Positions 8,182 to 16,878 are shown, counted from the stretch's first letter. The stretch: 64,000 nucleotides of DNA from Rothia koreensis (GCF_004136575.1 NZ_NOIQ01000009.1:1-64000), one strand, 5' to 3'. The notes: generated from the sequence alone by a model not told the origin. Made by a program: numbers and translations.

Positions 8182-8519
8182 ACGCGGGCTGAGTGGCGGT
8201 TACCCGATTGAGCGCCGTTTACCCCCGTTAGGTGTAGGCGGCACCGCCTCCTAAGAGGGGTAGCCGCCTCGCATTCCGGCAACCCCCACCCAACAGGCCA
8301 GAGCAAAGGCCACGAGAGAGCCATGCAGGGGCCCAGACCGCACAAGGGCCACGCGGGCTGAGTGGCGGTTACCCGATTGAGCGCCGTTAGCCCCCGTTAG
8401 GTGTGGGCGGCACCGCCTCCTAAGAGAGGTAGCCGCCTCGCATTCCGGCAACCCCCACCCAACAGGCCAGAACAGGGGCCACGCGGGGCGACGACGCCGC
8501 GCACACCCCGTCGAGGTGG
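8182..8519. repeat. 169-bp tandem duplication carrying two type-B palindromes
   Basis: The segment from ACGCGGGCTGAGTGGCGGTT at 8182 recurs at 8351, 169 bp later, and the similarity continues through ACCCCCACCCAACAGGCCAG in both copies. Each copy contains a complete palindrome: left arm GTGGCGGTTACCCGATTGAG, right arm ending GGCAACCCCCACCCAAC, with AGGCGG-CACCGCCT at the centre. Only a few substitutions separate the copies over the palindrome, so the duplication is recent. Confidence 0.85.
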
Positions 8520-8608
8520 CAATCCCGTGCGCCAAGCCCCGGGGGTCCACGGCGAGGTGGCACATTTGTGCGGATTTGCGCCCCAAAAACGCACGTGGCT
8601 GCCACCTC
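8513..8608. repeat. Type-A array, site 2 (two forward, one inverted)
   Basis: GAGGTGGCA occurs at 8513 and 8554 (41 bp apart) and its complement TGCCACCTC at 8600. The centre reads GCGGATTTGCGCCCCAAAAA. The 41-bp spacing, also seen once at site 3, seems to be a variant of the usual 30-bp period. Confidence 0.78.
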
Positions 8609-8662
8609 GCGACAGGATGAGGGAGGCACGCCAGCGGGAGCCCCGGCCCGCCCCCGCCCCGT

Positions 8663-9613
8663 CTAAGCGGAAAGCGCGTTGCGGTATTCGCCCTCGCCGC
8701 GCAGGGCACGCAGGTTGTGTTCGATCAGGTCCTCCGAGTCGACCGGTCGGCCGCCCGCCGAATGCGGGGTGATGATGAGGTTGGGCGCTTCCCACAAGGG
8801 GCTGTCCGAGCCCAGCGGTTCCTGGGAGGCGACGTCGATCGCCGCGCCCGCGATCTCGCGGTCGTTGAGGGCCTGGATGAGGGCGTCCTCGTCCACGGTC
8901 AAACCACGGCCCACGTTGACCACGTAGGCATGCTCGGGAAGGGTTCTCAGCACATCCGCGTCGAGGGCCTTCTCCGTGGCCCCCGCGCTGGGCAGGATCA
9001 TGACCAGAACATCGGTCCTGGCCAGCAGCTCGTCCTTCTCCTCCGTCGCGACGACGTTGTATCCGTCCCGCACGCCAGTCGACCGGGCGATGCCGGAGAC
9101 CTGCGCCCCGAGAGCCGAGTACAGGGGCGCAAGCGTCGACGCGATCGACCCGAATCCCCAGATCGTGACCTGAGCATCGAGCAGCGTGGCGACGCGCCCT
9201 TCCGGGTGCAGCTTCTGCGGGCCGCCCAGTTCCGAGGCCCACCGGTGCTCGCGGTGCGCCGTGCCGAGTTCGGGAAGCGAACGCACCAGCGCCAGCGTCA
9301 GCGCGAGAGCATGTTCGGCCACCGGCTTGTCATGCAGACCGATTCCGGAACACACCACGATGTCCTCCGAGAACCCCGCCTTCACGATCGGGTCAGGCCC
9401 CGCGAGCAATGCCTGGATGAGGCGCAGACCGGTCAGACGGCGGGCACTGTCGGCAAGTTGTTCGGCCGTATTCGCCCAGACCACCAGGACGTCGGCGTCC
9501 ACGTGCTCCTCCGGGACGGGTGACTTGGGGTCGTAGACGACCGCGGTGTCGCCCTCGTGCAACGACAGTTTGCCCTGATCGATCTCGATCGAGGACGGCA
9601 ACAGAATCTTCAA
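8663..9613 (-). CDS. D-isomer-specific 2-hydroxyacid dehydrogenase
   Basis: This NAD(P)-dependent dehydrogenase of 316 residues reduces a 2-keto acid or oxidises a 2-hydroxy acid. The nucleotide fold is marked by IWGFGSIAS around residues 150-160. The catalytic set is present as VNVGRG (Arg), VASQEPLGSDSP (Glu) and ITPHSAG (His). Translation begins at TTG 9613, five bases after AAGGAGG, with no better ATG nearby. It belongs to the broad hydroxypyruvate/phosphoglycerate-like group; the substrate cannot be read from the sequence. Confidence 0.9.
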   Translation of the reverse strand: MKILLPSSIEIDQGKLSLHEGDTAVVYDPKSPVPEEHVDADVLVVWANTAEQLADSARRLTGLRLIQALLAGPDPIVKAGFSEDIVVCSGIGLHDKPVAEHALALTLALVRSLPELGTAHREHRWASELGGPQKLHPEGRVATLLDAQVTIWGFGSIASTLAPLYSALGAQVSGIARSTGVRDGYNVVATEEKDELLARTDVLVMILPSAGATEKALDADVLRTLPEHAYVVNVGRGLTVDEDALIQALNDREIAGAAIDVASQEPLGSDSPLWEAPNLIITPHSAGGRPVDSEDLIEHNLRALRGEGEYRNALSA

Positions 9614-9666
9614 TGGTTCCTCCTTGGTCCGGGCCTGGTCCCCACCTTACGAGGAGGCGCCGACTA

Positions 9667-10176
9667 TTAACTCCTGTGGCTTAACCCACGTCCCCGCGGC
9701 ACGGTTCGGTGCAGGCGAGCGAGCGACGTCGCAATACCCTTCCGATTGCGCGCGAAGGACCCGTTGAGACGGAAGATGCCGGCCAGTGGAAGCCCCAGGA
9801 GCCGGGCCGGTCTCGCATCGAAGGTTTCGCGGACCAGGACGCCGCCGCCCTCGGCCGGTTCGACCTCCCATGTCCAGGTGTGTCCCGTGGGCATCCGCCA
9901 GGCGAAGGCGCGCCCGGGCTCGGCGCGGGTCACGGTGAAGGAGATGCGGTACGGAATCCCGTACAGCCTCATGGACTGGGTGACTCGGTCCCCGACGTCG
10001 GCCCGCTCCGGCCCCGCGATCCGGCGCTGCACCGTACCCGATCCGTCCAAGCGAGAATGCCGACTCACGTCCGAGACCAGGTCGTACACGGACTGCGGGT
10101 CGGAGGCCTCGAGAACGGTCTCGGCCGAGATCACGTTCCGGGGCGCATCCAGGAATCGAACAGCAGGAATGTACAT
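9667..10176 (-). CDS. SRPBCC-family protein (polyketide cyclase/dehydrase-like)
   Basis: A small cytoplasmic protein of about 169 residues with the helix-grip fold that binds hydrophobic ligands. After a short N-terminus the strand VISAETVLEASDPQSVYDLV opens the domain, and HTWTWEVEPAEGGGVLVRET is the usual late hairpin. Three in-frame ATGs (10212, 10185, 10176) are possible. The last is preferred because GGGG lies just upstream and the domain starts soon after. The C-terminal 20 residues are Arg-rich. It is transcribed away from the ABM gene, sharing a 73-bp gap. No specific role can be given. Confidence 0.72.
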   Translation of the reverse strand: MYIPAVRFLDAPRNVISAETVLEASDPQSVYDLVSDVSRHSRLDGSGTVQRRIAGPERADVGDRVTQSMRLYGIPYRISFTVTRAEPGRAFAWRMPTGHTWTWEVEPAEGGGVLVRETFDARPARLLGLPLAGIFRLNGSFARNRKGIATSLARLHRTVPRGRGLSHRS

Positions 10177-10249
10177 GAACCCCATTCTTCCAGCCGTTTC
10201 GTGTGTCACCATGGGGAGTACAAGCAATCCATCGTGTGGAGGTTTCCTG

Positions 10250-10573
10250 TTGATTTCGATCATCGTCAAGTTCCAGGTCAAGCCGGAGTCGGCCGATTCG
10301 TTTCCCGAGGTGACCCGCGAATTCACGAAGGCCACGCGCGCCGAACCGGGCAACAAGTGGTTCGAGTGGTCGCGAAGCATTGAGAACCCGAATGAGTACG
10401 TGCTCCTCGAAGCGTTCGACGACGACGCCGCCGCGGACCACGTCAACAGCGAGCACTTCGCCAACGGTCTGGAGAGTATGCGCCCGCACCTGGTCGAGAC
10501 CCCGAAGATCCTGTCCCGGCAGGTCGAGGGAGAGGACTGGGATCGCATGGGCGAACTGCAGATCGACCAGTGA
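10250..10573 (+). CDS. Antibiotic-biosynthesis-monooxygenase (ABM) domain protein
   Basis: This 107-residue protein has the dimeric ferredoxin-like ABM fold of YgiN-type quinol monooxygenases. The pattern runs from ISIIVKFQVKPE through FTKATRAEPGNKWFEWSRS to YVLLEAFDDDAAADHVNSEH, where the late His is typical. It starts at TTG 10250, six bases after TGGAGGT; no ATG fits. Its stop overlaps the GTG of the Nudix-related gene, so the two are coupled. It may detoxify quinones or act on a small aromatic; the substrate is open. Confidence 0.83.
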   Translation: MISIIVKFQVKPESADSFPEVTREFTKATRAEPGNKWFEWSRSIENPNEYVLLEAFDDDAAADHVNSEHFANGLESMRPHLVETPKILSRQVEGEDWDRMGELQIDQ

Positions 10574-11394
10574 GCGACCCCCTGCCCCCGGCAGGCGCGG
10601 TCCACGAAGACTCAGGTCATGCCCACGACGCGGTGCAACTTGCCGTGTCGACGGTGATCCTTGCGATGAGGCGCGAAGAGAAGGACGAACCGCATTCGCT
10701 GTGGTTGCCCCTCGTCAGGCGCCTCAGGGACCCTTTCAAGGGGATGTTCGCCCTCCCAGGCGGACCGCTCTCTCCCGAGCTGTCCCTCGAGATGTCCGCC
10801 GCATCGACTCTCGAACGGGCAACGGGCCTTGTCCCCGGGTACCTCGAGCAGTTGTACGCGTTCGGTCGCGTCCACCGCCTCCCCGGCCCCGAGGACGAGT
10901 ACGACGACGTCGCCCCACCCAGCGAGCGGGTGGTCTCGGTGGTCTACTGGGCGTCGATTCCGACGACCGACGTCGCGAACACCCGTGTCCACGAGAATAT
11001 CCGGTGGATGCGGGCCGATGACCTGCCGCGCCTGGCCTTCGACCACAACGAGATCGTCGACTATGCCCTGTACCGCCTGAAGAACAAGGTCGAGTACTCA
11101 CGCATCGCGCATTCCTTCCTCGGGGAGGAATTCACCCTGGCCGAGCTGCGCGAGGTCTACGAAGCGATCCTTCAGCGGCCGCTGGATCCTGCGAATTTCC
11201 GTCGCCAGATCGCGGCGTCGAAATCCATCATCGACACCGGCAAACGCGTGGAAGGAACCCGGCACCGGCCCCCGCGCCTGTTCCGCTACGACCACACGCA
11301 GGCTTTCGCGGACCAGGGTCCCCTGGGCATGTACCGCGCGGCCGCGCACGACGCAGCCATGCGTCGCGACGAGAACCGGAATGAGAATCCGTAA
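10570..11394 (+). CDS. NrtR-like protein: Nudix domain plus winged helix
   Basis: This 274-residue protein joins an N-terminal Nudix fold (about residues 20-160) to a C-terminal winged helix (HSFLGEEFTLAELREVYEAI onward), the layout of the NrtR regulator of NAD metabolism. The Nudix box GGPLSPELSLEMSAASTLER lacks the REx2EE catalytic acids, as expected for a sensor rather than a hydrolase. NrtR binds ADP-ribose and represses NAD genes, but no NAD gene lies in this window. It is coupled to the ABM monooxygenase by a 4-bp overlap, so that gene is one candidate target. Confidence 0.82.
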   Translation: MSDPLPPAGAVHEDSGHAHDAVQLAVSTVILAMRREEKDEPHSLWLPLVRRLRDPFKGMFALPGGPLSPELSLEMSAASTLERATGLVPGYLEQLYAFGRVHRLPGPEDEYDDVAPPSERVVSVVYWASIPTTDVANTRVHENIRWMRADDLPRLAFDHNEIVDYALYRLKNKVEYSRIAHSFLGEEFTLAELREVYEAILQRPLDPANFRRQIAASKSIIDTGKRVEGTRHRPPRLFRYDHTQAFADQGPLGMYRAAAHDAAMRRDENRNENP

Positions 11395-11401
11395 GAAACC
11401 A

Positions 11402-11419
11402 ATTTTCACTCTGCGATAA
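11402..11419 (+). promoter_or_regulatory. Shared 18-bp motif, copy 1 (upstream of the SDR gene)
   Basis: ATTTTCACTCTGCGATAA lies 91 bp before the SDR start. A copy differing at two positions lies 78 bp before the alcohol dehydrogenase start at 18094. The shared sequence and similar distance suggest a common regulator of the two oxidoreductase units. Confidence 0.5.
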
Positions 11420-11461
11420 GGCGTATTCCGTGCCGAAGACTCGCCCTGATTGACTGCGGAA

Positions 11462-11477
11462 TGTGATCCAGATCATG
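11462..11477. promoter_or_regulatory. CRP/GlxR-like site
   Basis: TGTGATCCAGATCATG matches TGTGA-N6-TCACA at eight of the ten defined positions. It lies 33 bp before the SDR start, where an activator or repressor of the CRP family could act. Prediction by pattern only. Confidence 0.4.
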
Positions 11478-11510
11478 GGTCGCATTATCGATATTCAATG
11501 AGGAGTAGTC

Positions 11511-12356
11511 ATGAGCACTCAGGACACCGCGCCAGTGGATCTCTCAACCGTCGAAGCCGCCCGCAAGAAAGCGCCCGAGGGACAACGCGTCGCCGTGGTC
11601 ACGGGATCCGCGCGAGGAATCGGCGAAGGGATCGCGCAGAGGTTGGGCCGAGACGGCCTGCACGTCATCGTGGCCGACCTGCCCTCCATGCAGGAGGGCA
11701 TCGACTCAACGGTGGAGGCGATCACGTCGGCAGGCGGCACCGCGACGGGAACGACCGTCGACGTCTCGGACGAAGACTCGGTCGCGGCCCTCGTGTCCAC
11801 GGCCGTCAAGGCGGGAGGGCACTTGGACGTCTTCGTCGCGAACGCCGGGATCGCCCAGGTTCAGGAACTGCTCGACTACGATTCGAAAGACTTCCAGAAG
11901 ATCGTCGACGTCAACATCAAGGGTGTCTTCAATTCATATCGCCTGGCCGCTCGCCAGATGGTCGACCAGGGGCACGGGGGCAAGATCATCGGTGCGGCCT
12001 CGATTGTCGCCTTCCGACCCTTCGCGTTCCTCGGACCGTATTCGCTGACCAAGTGGGCGGTTCGCGGGCTCACCCAGGCCGCGGCGATGGAATGGGCCGA
12101 ATACGGGATCACGGTCAATGCGTACGGGCCCGGCATCGTCGGCACGAACATGTGGGACCTGATCGACGAGAAGCTCGCGGCCAAGCACGGTCAGCAACGG
12201 GGCGAGGCCCTGGCCGAGAACGCGCAATCGATCCAGTTGGGCCGCGTGTCCGTCCCGGACGACATCGCGCGCCTCGTCTCGTACTTGGCCGGAGAGGACT
12301 CCGACTACGTCACCGGGCAGACGATGCTCGTGGACGGGGGCATCCAGTTCAGCTGA
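11511..12356 (+). CDS. Short-chain dehydrogenase, acetoin/diacetyl reductase-like
   Basis: This classical SDR of 281 residues resembles BudC-type acetoin reductases and 2,3-butanediol dehydrogenases. It has the cofactor motif TGSARGIG (near residue 34), NAG, the catalytic Ser in GAASIVAF and YSLTK, and a C-terminal LVDGG. A 25-residue polar extension precedes the fold. AATGAGGAG gives a clear ribosome site before the ATG. It stands alone, ends in a strong hairpin, and shares an upstream motif with the alcohol dehydrogenase operon at 18 kb. The alcohol substrate is inferred only. Confidence 0.85.
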   Translation: MSTQDTAPVDLSTVEAARKKAPEGQRVAVVTGSARGIGEGIAQRLGRDGLHVIVADLPSMQEGIDSTVEAITSAGGTATGTTVDVSDEDSVAALVSTAVKAGGHLDVFVANAGIAQVQELLDYDSKDFQKIVDVNIKGVFNSYRLAARQMVDQGHGGKIIGAASIVAFRPFAFLGPYSLTKWAVRGLTQAAAMEWAEYGITVNAYGPGIVGTNMWDLIDEKLAAKHGQQRGEALAENAQSIQLGRVSVPDDIARLVSYLAGEDSDYVTGQTMLVDGGIQFS

Positions 12357-12393
12357 GAGAAGGAGCCCCCAGCGGCACGTTCTGAGAATCGCG

Positions 12394-12435
12394 GAGAACG
12401 GCCCCGACCGACCGGCGTCGATCGGGGCCGTTCTC
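12394..12435 (+). terminator. Strong hairpin after the SDR gene
   Basis: GAGAACGGCCCCGA and its exact complement TCGGGGCCGTTCTC form a 14-bp perfect stem around a 14-nt loop, 37 bp after the SDR stop. No T-run follows, so it may be an RNA-stability or bidirectional terminator hairpin. Confidence 0.75.
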
Positions 12436-12506
12436 GCGGGGTGGGAAGACCGGGCCGCGCCCAGTCATTCCTCCCAGGAGTTCACCTCGGTCCGGAAACC
12501 AACGGT

Positions 12507-12989
12507 TCAGAGGTTCACGGTGTCACTCGAGCCCGAGGGTCGGTCGCCCGTGAACTTCGAGGTGACGATCTGGGCCAGGGAAACGACCTTGCCGCCGGGC
12601 TGCCCCCAGAACTGGGCGGACTCCCCGACGAAACGCATCAGACCCAGATTCGGGTCCTCCTTGCCGCCCTCGAACCAGGCGGCGACGCCGTCGTTCCACA
12701 GTTCGTCGATCTTCTCCCGGTTCGCGTTCTCGAACTCGACGTGACCCGAGACCGACAACCAGGACCCGACCTCGGCAAAGGCCAGGTTCACCTCGGAGGT
12801 CTCCATCAGGTCCTCCGCGAGTTCGCCGTGGAGACCGATGAAGAACCAGGCCTCGGCGTCCTCCGTGACCTTCTGCGGGGTCATGGGGTGCGAGTGAAGC
12901 CTTCCGTCGTTCTTGGAGACGGACGTCAGCATGACGAAACGCTCGCTGCGCATGATCTCGACGATCTTTTCCTGTGTCAGGTCAGACAT
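12507..12989 (-). CDS. Pyridoxamine 5'-phosphate oxidase-like (general stress protein 26) family
   Basis: This 160-residue protein has the split-barrel FMN-binding fold. The N-terminal LTQEKIVEIMRSERFVMLTS and the following RLHSHPMTPQKV match the stress-induced PPOX group (general stress protein 26) rather than biosynthetic PdxH. It probably binds FMN or F420/haem as a small dimer. The ATG is preceded by GGAAAGGAACC. It is a single gene. The enzymatic reaction of this subgroup is mostly unknown. Confidence 0.85.
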   Translation of the reverse strand: MSDLTQEKIVEIMRSERFVMLTSVSKNDGRLHSHPMTPQKVTEDAEAWFFIGLHGELAEDLMETSEVNLAFAEVGSWLSVSGHVEFENANREKIDELWNDGVAAWFEGGKEDPNLGLMRFVGESAQFWGQPGGKVVSLAQIVTSKFTGDRPSGSSDTVNL

Positions 12990-13128
12990 TGCGGTTCCTT
13001 TCCATCGTGAAATGCGGCGCGTTGGCTCTGGAACCCATCTTTCTCCTCGCCGGTCCGACTGGCCAGAGGCGCGGTCGGCTTATGCTCACGGAGGAACGCG
13101 GCCCGACGTCGTCGGGATGGCCCGGGGC

Positions 13129-14490
13129 CTAGCGACGAAACAGCCGCTGGTTCGCGAACTCGGTGATACCCAGCCTTCCGAGCTCCCGACCGTTGCCCGA
13201 TCTCTTGACCCCGCCGAAGGGCAGCTCCGCCGCGGTGCCTCCAGGCATGTTGATCGACACCATCCCGACCTCGAGGCCTTCGCCCACGGCTTCGGCCCTC
13301 TCCGGGTCCCCACCGAACACGGCGCCACCCAGTCCGTAGGGCGAGTCGTTGGCCACCTCGATGGCTTCTTCGTCGCTGTTGACCGAGTGCACGACGACGA
13401 CCGGCCCGAACAGCTCCTCGTGGTACGCGTCCGACGAGGGGGCGACGTCGGTCAGGAGCGTCGGCGCATAGTAGTTCCCGGGCCGGTCCAAGCGCTTTCC
13501 GCCCGTGACCAGGGTGGCGCCCTGGGCGACGGCGCGGTCCACGTGTTCGGAGATGGCCTCGACCGCGCTCGCGGAGGACAAGGGGGCGAGCGTCGTCGCC
13601 GGGTCCTGCGGGTCGCCCGGCTCGTAGTCGGTCTCCAGGATCCTCTTCGCCGCGGCGACGAAGGGGGCATAGGCCTCCTCCATCACGATGAACCGCTTCG
13701 GGGAGTTGCAGGCCTGCCCCATGTTCTCCATGCGCGTCCGAACGGCCAGGTCGGCGATGTCTTCGATGTTCTCCTCGTCGAGCACGATCAGCGGATCGGA
13801 GCCGCCGAGCTCGAGCACGACCTTCTTGAGCTGTTCCCCGGCAATCGAGGCGACCGACGCGCCGGCGGCTTCGCTTCCCGTCAGGGAGACCCCGGAGATC
13901 CTGGGGTCGCGCACGACGCCGCCGATATGCCCCGCATCGATGAGCAGGATCTGGACGACGTCCGATCCCAGGCCCGCTTCCGCCAGAACGTCGGCCAGGG
14001 CGTAGGCGGATTCCGGGGTCGAGGACGCCGGTTTGATGAGCAAGGTATTGCCGAGAACAAGGTTGGGGGCGATCAACCGAGCCAATTGGTACATCGGATA
14101 GTTCCAGGGCATGACGCCCAGAATGACGCCGGTGGGCCGGTACTGCACGACGTCGTCCTGATCGGAATCCTCGATCGGCTGCTCCTGGAGCATGTCCGGC
14201 CCCTTGGAACCGTAGTACTCGAAGATCTGCGCGACGATCTCAACCTCGTTGACCGCGTCCGAGTTCCGTTTCCCCATCTCCCGGGTGATGACGCCGGCAA
14301 GCTCAGCGGACTTGTCCCGCAAGAGCTCCGCGGCCTTGAGCAAGGCACCCGCCCTCTCGGACGGCGTCGACTGCCGATCAGCCTTGTAGCCGTTGTGGAG
14401 GGTCTCGAGGGCGAACTCGATCTCGTCGTCCGTGGCGCTCTGGTATTCGCGCACGGTCTCGCCAGTAGCGGGGTTGGTCACGGCGTACAT
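13129..14490 (-). CDS. NAD(P)-dependent aldehyde dehydrogenase (succinate-semialdehyde DH-like)
   Basis: This 453-residue aldehyde dehydrogenase is complete for the family. MPWNYP, the general-base Glu in VLELGGSDP, the catalytic Cys in GQACNSPKR and EELFGPV are all in place. The shorter form, without the roughly 30 extra N-terminal residues of other ALDHs, resembles the GabD/Sad group. An ATG at 14490 is chosen over an upstream in-frame start because AGGAG lies four bases before it. It stands alone, so the aldehyde substrate cannot be deduced. Confidence 0.9.
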   Translation of the reverse strand: MYAVTNPATGETVREYQSATDDEIEFALETLHNGYKADRQSTPSERAGALLKAAELLRDKSAELAGVITREMGKRNSDAVNEVEIVAQIFEYYGSKGPDMLQEQPIEDSDQDDVVQYRPTGVILGVMPWNYPMYQLARLIAPNLVLGNTLLIKPASSTPESAYALADVLAEAGLGSDVVQILLIDAGHIGGVVRDPRISGVSLTGSEAAGASVASIAGEQLKKVVLELGGSDPLIVLDEENIEDIADLAVRTRMENMGQACNSPKRFIVMEEAYAPFVAAAKRILETDYEPGDPQDPATTLAPLSSASAVEAISEHVDRAVAQGATLVTGGKRLDRPGNYYAPTLLTDVAPSSDAYHEELFGPVVVVHSVNSDEEAIEVANDSPYGLGGAVFGGDPERAEAVGEGLEVGMVSINMPGGTAAELPFGGVKRSGNGRELGRLGITEFANQRLFRR

Positions 14491-14621
14491 ACAGCTCCTC
14501 GACGTTGCGGCGGGTGTGCTCACGACTCTTCCCGGATTCCGAAGGACTTTCCAGATCCTCCCATCATGAGAGATGACCCGCGAGTCACCGTAGAACGACG
14601 GAGCACGTCAGAACGGCAAAA

Positions 14622-14648
14622 GGCCCCGCACCACGAGGGTGCGGGGCC
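14622..14648 (-). terminator. Rho-independent terminator of sodA
   Basis: GGCCCCGCACC pairs perfectly with GGTGCGGGGCC around a 5-nt loop. On the minus strand the stem is followed by TTTT. It lies 21 bp past the sodA stop. Confidence 0.88.
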
Positions 14649-14668
14649 CGGGCCAGGGTCGGTGTTCC

Positions 14669-15301
14669 TTAGTTGGGAACGATGAGGCCCTTGGTCTGCG
14701 TACGAGCACGGTCGAAACGCTCCTGGGCGTCCGCCCAGTTGGCGATGTTCCAGAATGCCTTGACGTAATCGGGCTTGACGTTCTGGTAATCGAGGTAGAA
14801 GGCGTGCTCCCACATGTCGAGCTGCAGGATCGGGGTCTGGCCCAGCGGGACATTGCCGGCCTGCTGATCGTAGAGCTGGAAGAGGTTGAGACGCTCACCG
14901 ATCGAGTCCCAGGCCAGCACGGCCCAGCCGGATCCCTGGATGCCCGTGGCAGTCGCAGTGAACTGCGCCTGGAAGGCATCGAAGGAACCGAAGAAGTCGT
15001 CGATCGCGGCGGCGAGCTCACCGGTGGGCTTGTCGCCTCCGTCCGGAGACAGGTTGTTCCAGAAGATCGAGTGGTTGGTGTGCCCGCCCAGGTTGAAGGC
15101 GAGATCCTTCTCGAGCTGGTTCACGTAGGCGAGGTCGTTGCTCGAACGTGCCGCTTCCAGCTTCTCCAGGGCGGTGTTCGCACCCTTGACGTAGGTCGCG
15201 TGGTGCTTGTCGTGGTGCAACTCCATAATGCGAGCCGAGATGTTGGGCTCGAGAGCTGCGTAGTCATACGGAAGATCCGGAAGTACGTACTGGTCAGCCA
15301 T
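14669..15301 (-). CDS. sodA: Superoxide dismutase, Mn/Fe type
   Basis: This 209-residue cytoplasmic dismutase converts superoxide to peroxide and oxygen. The metal ligands are visible: His in [17 protein letters not shown], His in [14 protein letters not shown], and Asp and His in [12 protein letters not shown]. The Gly-Gly before HTNHS favours manganese. The start at 15301 has AAAGGA seven bases upstream; an in-frame start further upstream would add 17 non-conserved residues. It is monocistronic, with a good terminator at 14622-14648. Confidence 0.97.
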   Translation of the reverse strand: MADQYVLPDLPYDYAALEPNISARIMELHHDKHHATYVKGANTALEKLEAARSSNDLAYVNQLEKDLAFNLGGHTNHSIFWNNLSPDGGDKPTGELAAAIDDFFGSFDAFQAQFTATATGIQGSGWAVLAWDSIGERLNLFQLYDQQAGNVPLGQTPILQLDMWEHAFYLDYQNVKPDYVKAFWNIANWADAQERFDRARTQTKGLIVPN

Positions 15302-15570
15302 AACCAATCCTTTCAGTGATCCAGCTAATAGATCCACTCCCGACTTTAACACCAGGGCGCGGCCGCCTCACAGGGAAACGTCATATCTTCCGCCGCCAGC
15401 GAAGATCGGCTGAACACGGCGACGTCGGGCGCAACCCTTTCCGCGCAGGCGACCGGCCCCCGGGGCAGACGCGGTCGACCGACCCCGGGGCAGACCGTGG
15501 CACTCCCCCGGGCGGCGGCTCGCTGGCTGCGGCGCGGGAGGCAACCGCTCGCTGCCCCCCCCCTCCCCGG
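15302..15570. other. Intergenic gap upstream of sodA
   Basis: This 269-bp gap holds the sodA promoter region and the end of the aldo/keto reductase transcript. A GC-rich 25-bp direct repeat (CCCCGGGGCAGAC at about 15458 and 15483) is visible. No gene is supported. Confidence 0.5.
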
Positions 15571-16554
15571 TCAGCGTCGGCGCTCCGTCTTCGACGCCTT
15601 CGACGTCACCCGTTCCCGCGCCCGACTCAGGACACCGCGGGCACCCGTGGTGGGTCGAAGTGCATCGAGGCGCGCCATGGTCGGTTCGTCGAGGCGGATG
15701 CGGCCGGCGTCGACGTTCTGCTCCAGGTGTTCGAGCGACGCGGTTCCCGGGATCAACAGGGTGTGGTCGGAATGGTGCAACAACCACGCGAGCCCGACCT
15801 GGGCGGGAGCCACGTCCAGTTCCCGGGCGATCTCCTGGACCTCGGGTTCGCGCCACACCTTCGCGGACCCGGGAAATGCGCCGCCGAGAGGGAAGTACGG
15901 CACCCACGCCATGTTCTTGGAACGGGACAGGGCAAGGGCCGCCTCGTGGGTGCGAGACGTCAACGAATACGCATTCTGCACGCAGACGGGACGCACCGGA
16001 AGCGAGCGTCGGAGTTGGTCATCGTTCACGTTGCTGACACCGATCTGGCCGATCAGCCCTTCGTCGCGCATCGCGACCATCTCGGCCAGCTGGTCCTCGA
16101 GGTTGACCCTCGGGAGGCCCGGCAACGGCGTATTTTCCGGTCCGACGCGTCTGAGGTTGACGACGTCGAGCCGTTCGACCCCGAGACTATCGAGATTGTC
16201 CTGGACCGCACGTCGGAGCTCTTCGGGCCTTTGCGCTGGAACCAGGGGCATGGGGCCACGCTCCGGCGGCCGCGCCCCGACCTTCGTGACGATCACGACG
16301 CCGTCCCGACCCGCGACCTCTTCCGCGAGCGCCCGGTTCGCGACCCCATTCCCGTAGAAGTAGGCGGTGTCGAAGTGATTGATGCCGAGGTCGAGGGCCC
16401 GCCGGAGCACGGTTCGCGCCGCCGTCGGGTCCTTGAGGCGAGGTAGTTGCATCGCGCCGTAACCGACGCGGGCGACGTCGTGGGGACCCAAGGCAGCCTT
16501 GCCTCCCGGGGCCGAGTCGTTGTGGTAGGCATCTGTGGGCGAACTGTTGGTCAT
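15571..16554 (-). CDS. Aldo/keto reductase
   Basis: This NADPH-dependent reductase of 327 residues has the TIM-barrel AKR fold. The catalytic Asp and Tyr lie in GINHFDTAYFYGNG, and the later barrel contains GLIGQIGVSNVN and a cofactor loop with LLIPGTASLEHLEQNV. The usual catalytic His of DYxxxHR appears replaced in DVVNLRRVGPEN, as in several YajO/OxyR-like AKRs. The ATG at 16554 is seven bases after GGAAGG. The open frame continues upstream only through repeat DNA. The C-terminus is Arg/Ser-rich. The substrate is unknown. Confidence 0.88.
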   Translation of the reverse strand: MTNSSPTDAYHNDSAPGGKAALGPHDVARVGYGAMQLPRLKDPTAARTVLRRALDLGINHFDTAYFYGNGVANRALAEEVAGRDGVVIVTKVGARPPERGPMPLVPAQRPEELRRAVQDNLDSLGVERLDVVNLRRVGPENTPLPGLPRVNLEDQLAEMVAMRDEGLIGQIGVSNVNDDQLRRSLPVRPVCVQNAYSLTSRTHEAALALSRSKNMAWVPYFPLGGAFPGSAKVWREPEVQEIARELDVAPAQVGLAWLLHHSDHTLLIPGTASLEHLEQNVDAGRIRLDEPTMARLDALRPTTGARGVLSRARERVTSKASKTERRR

Positions 16555-16689
16555 GAGACGACCTTCCGACATGCGACGAGGAAATGCTTCCGAGGTGTTC
16601 CCGCGTGGCCGCAACCACCGAACGGGAGACGGTCCGCGCGGTTCTTGAGTTTCGCGCTGTTGGTGGATCATGATGCCATTTCCTGGCCC

Positions 16690-16878
16690 GAAGTGGCAGT
16701 TTCGTGCGGCCCCCTTGGCGCGAGGTGGCAATTTCGAGCGACCCCTGGCGCGAGGTGGCAATTTCGAGCGGCCCCCTGGCGCGAAGTGGCAATTTCGAGC
16801 GGTTTTTGGGCTTAAAACCGCACAAAAGCGCCACCTCGAGCTGGGGCAAGGACCGAATTCGCACAGGATTGCCACCTC
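16690..16878. repeat. Type-A array, site 3 (four forward, two inverted)
   Basis: Forward repeats GARGTGGCA with the downstream stretch ATTTCGAGCGG start at 16690, 16722, 16752 and 16783 (spacing 32, 30, 31). Inverted repeats start at 16829 and 16870 (spacing 41). The centre GCGGTTTT-TGGGCTT-AAAACCGC is a perfect 8-bp stem with a 7-nt loop. Confidence 0.87.

Larger units (their letters stand above)
7970..8662. repeat. Repeat site 2: 28-bp tandem repeat, duplicated type-B palindrome and type-A array
   Basis: This 693-bp gap lies between convergent MFS and dehydrogenase genes. It holds five units of a 28-bp GC-rich repeat (7993-8132), two type-B palindromes 169 bp apart (8191-8294, 8360-8463), and a short type-A array with forward repeats at 8513 and 8554 and one inverted copy at 8600. 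No open frame here looks like a gene. The order tandem repeat, B, A is the same as at site 1. Confidence 0.87.

Noticed and set aside
10570-11394. Active Nudix hydrolase
   Set aside because: The Nudix box lacks the REx2EE glutamates, and a C-terminal winged helix fits a regulator better.
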